Source of the DNA: Strigamia acuminata
Taxonomy: Eukaryota > Arthropoda > Chilopoda > Geophilomorpha > Linotaeniidae
DNA: 64,000 nucleotides
Assembly (NCBI GenBank): GCA_949358305.1
Contig: OX442316.1
Span: forward strand, 12,090,001 to 12,154,000
Direction of reading: 5' to 3'
In this document: positions 1 through 11,421 of the stretch, in pieces
Layout: each line of letters opens with the position of its first letter
Position numbering within the stretch: position 1 is the stretch's first letter
Notes under the pieces: generated by a model
The model's database searches: none
The model's input: only the letters and a program-made list of their open reading frames with translations
Told to the model about the DNA's origin: nothing
Position numbers and translations under genes: made by a program

Positions 1-129
1 TACCTGATTTATCGCCCATGGAAGCAATGCAATACGGTATAGTCCTTGCTTGTATTTTACACACAGCTCGGTTTCAACAGGTCTGGCACACCTGCTATAA
101 ATTGAATATGTTTTTCGGATTTATTGTTC

Positions 130-800
130 AGATTGAAGCTACTTTTGATCATGAGCGATAAATTCGTATACGTTTATTCGATTTACACAGTTAAGTTTCA
201 ACAAGTTAGTGCAGTTTCGTCAGTTTGTGTTTATGTCTGGGTGATAAATTCGGATACGTTTTCACATCGACAGAGCAGTTTCAGCTTGAATTTCAGTGAG
301 AATTTCAGCTAGATATTCTGTGCAATTTCAGCTAGATATTCTGTGCAATTTCAGCTTGTATTTCTGCGTGAGCGATAAATTCGGATGAGTTTTTGAGGTA
401 TTTCGTCCAGTTTCAGCTTGTATTTGTGCGTGGGCGATAAATTCAGATGGCTTTTTTAGACATTCAGTGCAATTGCAGCTTTTATTTCTGCGTGGGCGAT
501 AAATTCGGATGACTTCTTTAGGTATTTAGAGTAGTTTAAGCTTGTATTTGTGCGTGGGTGATAAATTTGGATGACTTTTTTAGATATTCAGTTCAAATTT
601 CAGCTTGTATTTGTGCTGGGCGATAAATTCGGATGACTTTTTTGGGTATTCAGAGTAGTTTCAGCTTGTATTTGTGCGTGGGTGATAAATTTGGATGACT
701 TTTTTAGATATTCAGTTCAAATTTCAGCTTGTATTTGTGCTGGGCGATAAATTCGGATGACTTTTTTGGGTATTCAGTGCAATTTCAGCTTGTATTTGTG
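130..800. repeat. 62-bp satellite array, left block
   Basis: A degenerate tandem repeat. The core GCGATAAATTCGGATGA recurs at about 372, 434, 496, 558, 620, 682 and 744, which is an exact 62-bp spacing; looser copies lie near 154 and 241. Each unit also carries a CAGCTTGTATTTGTGCGTGGG segment and a run of T. No coding sense is seen: the small open frame across 124-312 is repeat sequence. The spacing is read directly from the sequence. Confidence 0.9.
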
Positions 801-810
801 AGTTACCTTA

Positions 811-885
811 TGTTAGGTTAGGGTTAGGTTAGTGTTAGGTTAGGTTAGGTTAGTGTTAGGTTAAGGTTAGGTTAGGGTTAGGTTT
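811..885 (+). repeat. TTAGG-type telomere-like repeat block 1
   Basis: A run of GGTTAGGTTAG with variants GTGTTAGG, AGGGTTAGG and AAGGTTAGG. TTAGG is the ancestral insect telomere unit. The mixture of variants, and satellite on both sides, suggest an interstitial or subtelomeric tract and not an intact chromosome end. Confidence 0.85.
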
Positions 886-1036
886 GAGTTTTTGAGGTAT
901 TCCGTTTATTAGTTTTGCTGTTTTGTTTCGGGGTTACTTTAGAATATGGCCCGCTTCGGAATGGGCCCAAAATTTGGTTACATACCGAATAAAGCCTACT
1001 GAGTCCGAAAATGACACCCAAAAGTGTCGGAAATGA

Positions 1037-1260
1037 GGATAGGTTAGGTTAAGGATAGGTTAGGTTAAGGATAGGTTAGATTAAAGATAGGTTAGGTTAA
1101 GGATAGGATAGGTTAAGGATAGGTTAGGTTAAGGATAGGTTAGGTTAAGGATAGGTTAGGTTAAGGATAGGTTAGGTTAAGGATAGGTTAGGTTAAGGAT
1201 AGGTTAGGTTAGATTAAGGATAGGTTAGGTTAGATTAAGGATAGGTTAGGTTAGGTTTAG
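1037..1260 (+). repeat. TTAGG-derived array block 2 (16-bp higher-order unit)
   Basis: A regular array of the 16-mer GGATAGGTTAGGTTAA, about a dozen copies, with a few copies expanded by an extra TTAGATTA. It looks like a TTAGG tract re-amplified with a fixed GGATA variant. The 150 bp between this block and block 1 (886-1036) is unique and shows no gene. Confidence 0.85.
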
Positions 1261-1261
1261 C

Positions 1262-1840
1262 ACAATAGACAATAAATTCGTTTGTGTTTTGTGATTTTGT
1301 AGTGTAGTTTTGTACGGTGGGCGATTAATTCGGATGCTTTTTTGGATTTATTGTACGGATTGAAGCCAGTTTTCATCGTGTGCTATAAAATCGGATGCAT
1401 TTTTTGGTTTTGTTGTGTTAGTTTCAGCAAGTTTTGCACTGTGGGCGATAAATTTGTATGTGTTTTGTGGATTTGCAGTGAAGTTTTGTATGATAGGGAA
1501 TAAATTCGGATGTGTTTTGTGGATTTGCAGTGTAAGTTCCAACAAGTTTAGCACGGTAGGCGATACATTCGAATGGGTCCATTGGTTGTACTGTTGAGTT
1601 TCAACAAGTTTTGCACGGTGGGCGATAAATCGAACACGGTTTTTTGGATTCACTGTTCGGTTTTGTGCGTGGCAAATAAGTTTTGATACGTTTTTTAGAT
1701 TTTTATTTCAGATTAAATAGGTTTTTTCGTGGGCAATAAATTCGGATACGTTTATTATATTCACATTTCAGTTTCAACCGGTTTTGCAAGAAGGCAATAA
1801 ATTCGGATACCTTTTTGGGATCTACTGTAGAGATTCAACA
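1262..1840. repeat. 62-bp satellite array, right block
   Basis: The same GGCGATAAATTCGGATG core resumes after the TTAGG block at roughly 60-62-bp spacing (near 1325, 1383, 1445, 1505, 1560, 1622, 1735 and 1794), more diverged than the left block. The TTAGG block therefore sits inside one larger satellite domain. Open frames here on either strand are repeat translation. Confidence 0.8.
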
Positions 1841-1912
1841 GATTTCTTTAGCAGTAGAGTGTGTACGTTTCAGAGAACAGATTTCTTTAGCAGTAGAGTG
1901 TGTACGTTTCAG
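1841..1912 (+). repeat. 39-bp direct duplication
   Basis: GATTTCTTTAGCAGTAGAGTG and its downstream sequence to CGTTTCAG occur twice, starting at 1841 and 1880. The second copy is broken at CGTTTCAG by the hAT-type element that follows. Confidence 0.85.
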
Positions 1913-2139
1913 CAGGGCCGTTTCGACCTATGAGGCAAAGAGGCGGCCGCCTCAGGCGGCACACTGACAGGGGCGGCAATTTTGGCAAAACAAAAAAAAA
2001 AATTTTTTTTTTTTTTTTTTTTTTAAAAATATTTTTGGACGTATTCAGAAATAAGTTTTTTTTTTTTTTTTTTGGAGGGGGGGGGGGGCGGCATTTTTAA
2101 TGCTCGCCTCACCACAGATATTTACTAGGAACGGCCCTG
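1913..2139. mobile_element. hAT-like MITE, 227 bp
   Basis: A short non-autonomous DNA transposon. It begins CAGGGCCGTT and ends AACGGCCCTG, which are perfect 10-bp terminal inverted repeats of the CAGGG type. It is flanked by the 8-bp direct duplication CGTTTCAG (1905-1912 and 2140-2147). An 8-bp target duplication with CAGGG ends is the signature of the hAT superfamily. The interior has GAGGCGGCCGCC near the left end, long T runs and a run of 12 G near 2078-2089, with no transposase. The homopolymers make the internal length unreliable. Confidence 0.9.
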
Positions 2140-2149
2140 CGTTTCAGAG

Positions 2150-2970
2150 TGCAACCAAATATAACCGCTACAAATTGCAGCCGTTGTGATAATTGTAGTA
2201 CCTGTATCAGTAGAAACAGGGTATTGCTCCAGTAAATATTGTAAATCCAATCGGATGACTCTAGTACTTGTTCAAATATATTTTATTAGGTGAATCGATT
2301 GCAATTTCTGCCGAAATCGAGAATTTATCGAACCGAACGGCCGTCCCACGAGCGGATTTACGAGTAAATCAAACAAAGACGTTTTTTAAAATTCAAATTA
2401 TTCAAATAAATTTATTGTAATGTTCCAATTTTATGGTACATTTCGAATAATCTGTCCATTGGGAAACGAAAAGCTATACGAGAAGCTCGGCAAACGTAAC
2501 CGATAAATTATATACGTTATTATCAACAATTCAAATTTAACGTTTCGCACGTAATCGATAAGTCTAGGTATGGTTTACATTATTTTATTTTATTAACAGT
2601 TCAGTTCAACATTCCGTATGTGAACGAGATTAATTACACAATGTTAAAACCAATGTTGCAGCTCCTTCACAAAGTGATGCTCGTGACGTTACACTTGTCC
2701 ACTCATGACCAGTTTAAATTCATAATCCAAATACAAAATGAAACACTCAATTCACCACAATTTTCGTCAAACATTTTTTCAATCCACGTTCAACTTACCA
2801 CTCAAACAAATCCGCCTCAAAGTGACACGAGAAAAACACTGACAAATAAAAATAAATCAATTAAAATACCGAATTACGTCAAGTGGTTCCACCGATGTCC
2901 AGCGAGTGCCGGATGATGCCCAATGATGACCAGGATCCATTCCCAAACTCCCTTATTGCCCTCGCTCCCC
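2150..2970. other. no gene recognised
   Basis: Unique AT-rich sequence. The open frame at 2620-2916 has low-complexity composition, no recognised family and no splice context, so I do not call it a gene. Confidence 0.4.
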
Positions 2971-2974
2971 TGGG

Positions 2975-3410
2975 CACTCCAAATCGCGGTTAAATGCAAG
3001 AACAAAGATAATCATTTCCTCCCTGATCAGCAAATTGCTGACCACCATAGCTAATGATATCAGAGGTCCTCGGAGACTCGATCAAGCGCCTGGTAAGCCC
3101 GGTTGGACAAACGAATGCGGATGGTGCCTTCTGGTCAGGACCTTCCTCCCAGGCTAAGACAAGATGCCAATACGGGAGGAAAGATTAAAATTTCTTCTTA
3201 CATTTGTGGGAATGTACTCCAGTTGCTGAACTGGAGATCTCACACGGAATAATGCAAGAAACGCAAAGATAATCTCGCTTCCTCGCTCGTTGGTAAAAGG
3301 ACAAAGCGTAGAGATGGTTCCTCCTGGGCTAAACTGAGTGTCAAAGAATGAAAAAGCTAAAACTTTGTTTTGCCTGCATTTTCCGTGTCTAACTCAATAG
3401 TTATGCCAAG
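2975..3410 (+). repeat. diverged tandem duplication, about 250-bp unit
   Basis: Two successive segments share ordered landmarks. AATGCAAGAACAAAGATAATC near 2993 matches AATGCAAGAAACGCAAAGATAATC near 3253; CCTCCCAGGCTAAGAC near 3146 matches CCTCCTGGGCTAAACTGAG near 3323; each is followed by an AAAnTTT segment. It is locally richer in GC than its surroundings. No open reading frame or known element was recognised. Confidence 0.5.
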
Positions 3411-3479
3411 TGAAGAATGTCGTTGCCCGTGGATTTGAATTGAATGCTGTCGGGAACACACAGGGAAATAAAATTAGCA

Positions 3480-4420
3480 ACTTTGCATTTCATTTTCACT
3501 AAAAATGATTGAAACGTTTGAGAAAAATTGAATTGTAATGAAATAAAATGTTAAGAAATGATAATTCGTGAGTTTGGTCGAGTTTTGGTTCGTGCGATAA
3601 CGCTGACGACTCTTGGAATATACAACATGGCGATGCGGGTGAAACAACTTGCAGCGTGCATTCTCTAAAAAAAATAATGCGGGAATTTTTTAATTTATTC
3701 GGCCCTAAATTGTTAATTTTGATAAATGTACTCACCAAAATGCATTTTTGAGATGCGAAAACCTCAGTTTCTATATCCAATTGCGGTGGATGGCAGCAGA
3801 TTGATTTTTAAAAATATCCGCCAATGCAGGAGATTGCCGGTCATGACGTGTACGTTCTTCTACCCACAATCCAATAGTCTTTTGCTGGGCTTTCCGAAAA
3901 CCCGATACATACTCACAGCTAGATTAACTTTCGCCAGCATGTGACAATTATTTTTTTCTCAGCTTAATTTGTAATTTTAATTCTGTTTTTTTTTTTTCAT
4001 TAAATTTGGAAGTAACTCAGAAAAAAAAATTAAAGGAAATGTAAAAAATATTTCTAAATCACAATTTGTACCAAAATCACAAAAAATTGATCAAAATAAC
4101 AACAATTTCAAACAAAATCACGAAAATTATATTTATTACGGCAGGAAAATAAAAACAATAAAAACAGATCCAAAGTGTTTTGTATAAATTATTTGTTTGT
4201 TCCGTATGAGAAGTGATAAAAACTAAGATAATAAAACCAGACTTTGGCCTTATTCCATTAGAACCGCCATTTTTGCACATGAACACTCCATAGTCGTAGC
4301 GATTTCGTGATTACGACCAAATTTCCTTATCCTCATCCCTATAAACTACAGAAATTGATTTATAGGTACAAAATGACCCTAAATTGATTTTTATTAAATC
4401 TTATTTCTGCTCTATAACTC
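3480..4420. other. unassigned region with a weak coding-like stretch on the minus strand
   Basis: On the minus strand about 45 codons are open from about 3915 down to about 3777, with a coding-like composition (it contains KTIGLWVEERTRHDRQSPAL). A strong GTGAGT donor lies just beyond, near 3737, but in another frame. I could not join these into a gene or recognise a family. This may be an eroded exon or chance. 3960-4420 is AT-rich with no gene seen. Confidence 0.25.
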
Positions 4421-4679
4421 TAGTTCTGCATAGGGGAGACATAGGCAGGACCAATCACGTCTCATCTCACAGTTGGCCAATCACATCGCTCCATGCATCT
4501 TGGGCAACAGTTGGCGCCAAATTCGATTTTTGGACTGTTTGATCCGATGTGTGGTGACATAGTGCTTTATCCAAGGCTTTATCACATTTTAGAGATTTAT
4601 GAAAGGATTTGAATGTCAAGAAAATTTCTTTTCTCACGAAAAAGCATGAATTTCTCACTAATAAAATTTATTTACACCT

Positions 4680-4935
4680 AAAAAATTTGTATTTACACCA
4701 AAATAATTTGTTTCCTTCTGAAATAATTTGTGTTTTTCTAAAGTAATGTGTTTTTTTCCGAAATAATTTGTGTTTTTCCGAAATAATTTGTGTTATTCCG
4801 AAATAATTTGTGTTATTCCGAAATAATTTGTGTTATTCCGAAATAATTTGTGTTATTCCGAAATAATTTGTGTTATTCCGAAATAATTTGTGTTTTTCCG
4901 AAATAATTTGTTTTTCCGAAATAATTTGTGTTTTT
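4680..4935 (+). repeat. 20-bp tandem array in the left foldback arm
   Basis: The unit AAATAATTTGTGTTATTCCG repeats at an exact 20-bp period through 4800-4900, with TTTTTCC variants on either side. The right arm has only about four diverged copies (5690-5790), so the array expanded or contracted after the arms formed. Confidence 0.85.
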
Positions 4936-5284
4936 TCGAAATAATGTTTTTTTTTCGAAATAATTAGATTTTTCTGAAATAATTGTTTTTTTTCCAAAAC
5001 AATTTTTTTTCTGAAATAATGTTTTTTCCCACAATTTTTATTTACACATTCCGTATTGGTATTCTTTCTCATTGTGCACCCACAACGCTTTATTGGAGAC
5101 CAGAGGTCTAAGAAAAGCCCACACATTAGCTGCAAAAATTTACATCTGTAGCAAGTAATTTAATTATTTTTCCTATCGACAAATCAAACTTTAGAAAAAA
5201 ATTGATTTTTGAGTCAAAATTTACAAAAATCACAAAAATCAATTTTTTGACTCACAAATCACAATAATTAATTTTTTGACTCAA

Positions 5285-5455
5285 AAGTCGATTATTTGAC
5301 TAAAAAATCTATTATTTGTTTAAAAAATCGATTATTTAACTAAAAAATCGATTATTTGTTTAAAAAATCGATTATTTCATTAAAAAATCGATTATTTCAC
5401 TAAAAAATCGATTATTTGATTAAAAAATCGATTATTTGACTAAAAAAAATCGATT
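5285..5455 (+). repeat. 20-bp tandem array in the foldback centre
   Basis: About eight copies of ATTATTTGACTAAAAAATCG at a 20-bp period fill the loop between the inverted arms. It has the same period as the left-arm array but a different sequence. Confidence 0.85.
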
Positions 5456-6098
5456 TTTTCAAAGTTTGATTTTGGGAAAAGAAAAATAATTAATTAATTA
5501 ATTTTTGCAGCTAATGTGCAGGCGTTTCTCAGACCGCTGGTCTCCAATGGAGCGCTGTGGGTGCACAATGAGAGGGAATACCAATACGGAATGTGTAAAT
5601 AAAAATTGTGGGAAAAAACATTATTTCGGAAAAAAAATTGTTTTGGAAAAAAAACAATTATTTCAGAAAAATCTAATTATTTCGAAAAAAAACATTATTT
5701 CGGAAAAACACAAATTATTTCGGAAAAAAACACATTACTTCAGAAAAACACAAATTATTTCAGAAGGAAACAAATTATTTTGGTGTAAATACAAATTTTT
5801 TAGGTGTAAATAAATTTTATTAGTGAGAATTCATGCTTTTTTGTGAGAAAAGAAATTTTCTTGACATTCAAATCCTTTCATAAATCTCTAAAATGTGATA
5901 AAGCCTTGGATAAAGCGCTATGTCACCACACATCGGATCAAACAGTCCAAAAATCGAATTTGGCGCCAACTGTTGCCCAAGATGCATGGAGCGATGTGAT
6001 TGGCCAACTGTGAGATGAGCCGTGATTGGTCCTGCCTATGTCTCCCCTATGCAGAACTACGAGTCGAGACCAATTTTCGCTACAAACTTTCAGCAAAA

Positions 6099-8177
6099 AT
6101 GTCAACATCAATTGATCCAAGTAAGAAATAAGAGGAGGTTAAAGTTGTCAAGATTTCTAATCATTTTTTTAAATAGTTTTTAGAGGCCAATGACTATCCC
6201 GATCCAATATCTGCAAAAACATTACAGAGTCCTAGCAATGAGGATTTTGCTCACATTTTTAGAGTTAGTGAACGGAAATGAGCGTTTAATTGATTGTTTT
6301 TGTTGATTTTTATTATCGTTTTAGTTCCTGTACAATTTTGTGAATAGTAATTATAAATATCCTGGAGATTTAAAGGTTCTAGAAGATATTCCTCGTTTGT
6401 TTAAGGAGTTACGTTACCCTATTCCTATTCAAAAATCGCAAGTTATGTTTGTCGCAGCTCCAAGCAGCTGGCCACAGCTTCTTGCTGCTTTAGATTGGTT
6501 GTTGAATGTAGTTTTGCAAGTATGAAAGTATTTTTTAAATTTAAATTTAAATTTAATTTTTATTTATTTTTCAGGTCATTAATATTAAGAATAATCCTAC
6601 TGTGGATGAAATTGAGGTATGGCTGTTTAAAATTGCATTTAAATCAAATGTTTGATGTTTTATATAGTGATTTGAATTTTTTTTTTCAGGAATTTTATTC
6701 TCAATTCCATTACAAAAGTTACGCTATTTTTTTAAGCGGTGGAGATGATTTCACGGAAAATTATGACGAGTTGAGAGGTAATTAAGGAGTAAAAGATGAA
6801 GCGATGAATTATTTAAAAAAAAAATTTTTTTAATATATATTTCAGCGCAAATGCAAGGAAATTTATGTACCGACGTGAACCAACTTGAAGCTGAACACTT
6901 GGCACTGGAAAAGCAAATATCCTTATTGGAATCACGAAAGGTTAATTGGTTTTTAAAAAATTATGACTTTTGTTGAATTTCGATTATTTGTAGGATCCGA
7001 TACCAGCCTTGAACGAAGAGATTGAATTGGTGTCGGATGATATTAAAAAGTTTGACGTATACCTAGAAAACACAAAAATTTATATGGAGTGGAAACAGCA
7101 ACAAACTGTGGAGATTAAGGCTGCAATTGAGAAAGAAGGTAATTATTGATTAATATTTGAAAAGTGAGTTTATTTTTGTAATGTATTATTTTATGTTTAG
7201 AAAAAAAATTGAAATTTCCAAAGTTTGAGGAGATGCAAAAGAAAAATGCAGATTTGGTGAAACGCAAATTGAAATTGGAAACTGAGCTGAAAGAAATAAT
7301 CTAATTGAATGAATCTGGTGAAATTGAAATTAGCAAAAGTTTAGACGAGGTTTGTATAATTACACCGTAAATAATAGTAATATTTTTAAACTTTTAAATT
7401 TTTTTTATGTTAAAGATGGAATCGTTATGTAAAAAATTTAATGACTTGTGCCGAAGTGTTCGTTTAATCCCAATCACTGAGCCGTTTGCACAGTATCGAG
7501 ATTTTGAGCTACGATTTCATTTCGGGACGGATCTGTACACCCGTGTTGATGAAATAAAAATCATGATTAATGAAAAAGTTAAACAGATCAGAGATGTTAA
7601 TCATGATTTAGCCAAACAATTGATTGACGAAGAGAATTATGTAATGCGGGTACGTCTTGAGTTTGTTTTTGGTACTGTATATTTAATTATTTCTAATGTT
7701 ACTAAAGTGTTTTTTTCTTTTTTCTTGTTTTTTTTAGCTTTCAGATTTGTATGCAGAAGGTGAACAGGAGTTTGAGAAATTTTCAAAGAAAATAAGTGTT
7801 TTGGATAAGGAGATTCAAGATTCCAAACAAGTATAATTTTTTATATAATTTAAATGTAACAAATATAGTAATGTGGTAATCATTTTGTTTTTGCAGGCGA
7901 ATGTAACACACTTTCAACAAGCTGACACAGAAATTAAAAATTTGATGCAAGAATTGAGGGGTTTGGCTAAATCCAGCAGTCAATTTGAATTGGATGAAAT
8001 TCTGAGAAAATATGTGGAATTAACAAAGAAGTAAATTGATATTTTCGATTTTCAAAATTAATATATTTTAACATTACGTTTAATAACAGGTTGGCGAAAG
8101 TTAAGTCTGAAGTTGCCAAAGAAATGGAAACAACTAACAGATTTTGCGCTCGAGCTTTGGAAATGTTTATAGACTGA
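6099..8177 (+). CDS. Ndc80: kinetochore protein NDC80/HEC1, possibly a damaged copy
   Basis: NDC80 is the outer-kinetochore subunit that binds microtubules through a calponin-homology (CH) domain and pairs with NUF2 by coiled coil. About 12 exons join to roughly 460 residues (human about 640). The CH part is clear: ISAKTLQSPSNEDF, then DIPRLFKELRYPIPIQKSQ, then SSWPQLLAALDWL. The remainder is Lys/Glu-rich coiled coil, with a conserved RLIPITEP-like segment near 7460. Two oddities are seen. There is an in-frame TAA at 7302-7304, inside an exon that stays open in the same frame on both sides. Upstream of the CH segment only a short exon, MSTSIDP, can be found, so the basic N-terminal tail and first CH helix are missing. 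The foldback element lies 41 bp upstream. It may be a pseudogene, a null allele, or carry a sequence error. The likely poly(A) signal is at 8398. Confidence 0.88.
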
Positions 8178-8585
8178 TCAGTCCAGTCCGATGTATGGTC
8201 TGATTGGTCCAACCCGATGATCAAGCCAGCCAGCCAGCTCGATTGTTCCATTTGGGAATTTGATTCAAGTTTTTGTTGAAATCTGTGATAAAAAAAAAAT
8301 TTGGGATTTGTTCTTTTTCTAATTGCGTGCCAAGTTCAGCCTGGTTTTTCCTGCAAGCATACTTTATTTGTTTTTAATTATAATTGTTAAATGCAATAAT
8401 AAAATCCGATTTTAGTTTTACAATTTTTTTTACCCAAATAATATTTTTCTATCCTTGCAAAATGGAAAAAGAAAGATGTGATATCTTCGATGTAGTGCAT
8501 CTAGATGAACCACAGTGAGTGAGATTACGCGCAACCGATTCGACCGGTCATTATAAGCAGGAAGCCTGCCAGCCCGCGATCTACC

Positions 8586-9906
8586 ATGGCTTATCTTCGT
8601 AGTGGATGGACCAAATTGTTTCAAAGTGAGCACAAACAATGTTTAAGGAGGTTTGTTGTCAGTAATATGTCAACTTCGAGTGACAATCAGGTCCGTAAAT
8701 TTAATTTTTGTGTTTTAATATTTTTATTTGACTGTCTATCTTTATAATTGACAGGAAAAATCTGTGATATGTGAAAAATTAGGTAACACGTTTTTAATCG
8801 GAATAAACAGACCCGAAAAAAGGAATTGCGTCAACAGAGAAACAGCTAGTCTTCTAGTTGAAGCACTTAAAGCATTTGAAAATGACAATGACGCTCTAGT
8901 TTCCGTCTTGCATGGCATTGGTTAGTACACAAACAAATTGTTTATTTTAAAATCACTAAATGACAACAACTTTAGGAGGTAATTTTTGTTCCGGATTGGA
9001 TTTGGACGAAGTAAGCAAAATGAAAAACGACACCGACATGCCGCCAGCTCCCATGGTATTTTAATCTTAAGTTTAAAGATAAAATGTTTTTTAATTTAAT
9101 TTTTTTTGTATGTGTAGGGTCCAAGTAGAATGTTCGTATCAAAGCCAATGATAGCAGCAATTGATGGTTATGCCGTTGCTGGTGGCATGGAATTAGCCCT
9201 GTTGTGCGATTTACGAGTAATGGAAGAAACGGCCATTATGGGAATATTTTGTCGTAGATTCGGTAGATCTTCTGATTTTTCCTTTCCTTAATTACTTCTG
9301 GTATTGTCTTCACTCTGGAAACCTATGGTTTATTAAAGAAATTAATTTTATGATCATTACTCCGTTTTAGGTGTGCCATTAATTGACGGTGGCACTGTAA
9401 GATTACCGAAATTAATAGGATTATCTAGAGCGCTTGATCTTATTTTGACCGGTAGACACATTAGTGGGGAAGAAGCTTTTGAAATGGGACTCGCAAACCG
9501 TTTAGTGCCTTGTGGAACTGGTAAATTACTAATTAATTGTGATGTTTGATAGTGAGAATTACTATTTTAATGTCCGTTTATTTGTTTGTACGCAGCACTT
9601 GGTCAAGCCGTTAGTTTGGCTCGTAGTATTGCAAAATTTCCTCAGAAATGTATGAATGTTGATAGAGCATCGGCTTATTATTCGGTAGCAGATGCGACTT
9701 CCATGGTGGATGCTTTTAAATTTGAACACGATCATGGTCAAAATGTAATAACTTCTGAGGCCATTATAGGTGAGCAATTTGGATTTGAAGGGTTGTTATT
9801 TTGTTTACCTGATTTTTATTTTGTATTTATTTCAGGTGCTGGAAAATTTGTCGGCGGAGTTGGTCGTCATGGAAAATTTAATATTAATCCCATAAGTAAT
9901 GACTGA
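8586..9906 (+). CDS. crotonase / enoyl-CoA hydratase family protein, copy 1
   Basis: Seven exons encode a protein of the crotonase fold, whose members act on acyl-CoA thioesters. Recognised segments are the N-terminal strand [15 protein letters not shown], the oxyanion-hole segment [13 protein letters not shown], and [19 protein letters not shown], whose Glu matches the first catalytic Glu of enoyl-CoA hydratase. At the second catalytic Glu site it reads [17 protein letters not shown], with no Glu in register, so true hydratase activity is uncertain. The start [13 protein letters not shown] looks like a mitochondrial leader. A longer N-terminus is possible: ATG at 8461 joins in frame across a 58-bp intron (8515-8572). 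The poly(A) signal AATAAA is at 9967-9972. The next gene is a paralogue with introns at the same places. Confidence 0.9.
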
Positions 9907-10130
9907 AAAGAAGCAACATTTTATATTTTTCTATGTACTTACGATTTATATATTTTTTTATAATGGAATAAAGAATTATTTAAAAAATAAAAGTTATTTT
10001 TAATTTATTTTTTGACGATCTAGTTCAAACTTTCTTTACCAGAGGGCGATACCGCTTTTAAGCAGCGGGACGATGATCTGATTCTGAGCTACAAAGTTCA
10101 CGATAAGTATCAGTAAATTGATGAATAAAA

Positions 10131-11385
<1,255 letters not shown>

Positions 11386-11421
11386 ATGAAGTGAAAATTT
11401 ATACAGTAAATAGAAAAATAT

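Larger units (their letters stand above)
4423..6057. mobile_element. foldback (long inverted repeat) transposon, about 1.63 kb
   Basis: The left arm (4423 to about 5215) is the reverse complement of the right arm (about 5446-6057). The outer 100 bp differ at only one base by my alignment. The ends read GTTCTGCATAGGGGAGAC and are bounded by TA on both sides (4421-4422 and 6058-6059), which fits a TA target duplication as in Tc1/mariner-type elements. The left arm is longer because a 20-bp repeat expanded in it; the centre is another 20-bp array. No transposase is seen, so it is non-autonomous. Open frames inside it (4833-5135, 5505-5813) are repeat translation. It ends 41 bp before the NDC80 start codon. 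Confidence 0.88.

Noticed and set aside
130-1840. CRISPR-like regular repeats
   Set aside because: The 62-bp units are head-to-tail without unique spacers, and the genome is eukaryotic.
1900-2100. 66-codon frame with poly-Phe and poly-Gly
   Set aside because: It is the homopolymer core of the hAT-type MITE.
3726-3944. 72-codon plus-strand frame
   Set aside because: No family recognised and no splice or promoter context; the opposite strand looks slightly more coding-like, and neither could be joined into a gene.
4833-5135. 100-codon open frame (minus) and its mirror at 5505-5813 (plus)
   Set aside because: Both are translations of the 20-bp arrays in the foldback arms; the repetitive Lys/Phe/Ser composition and mirrored copies show they are not genes.
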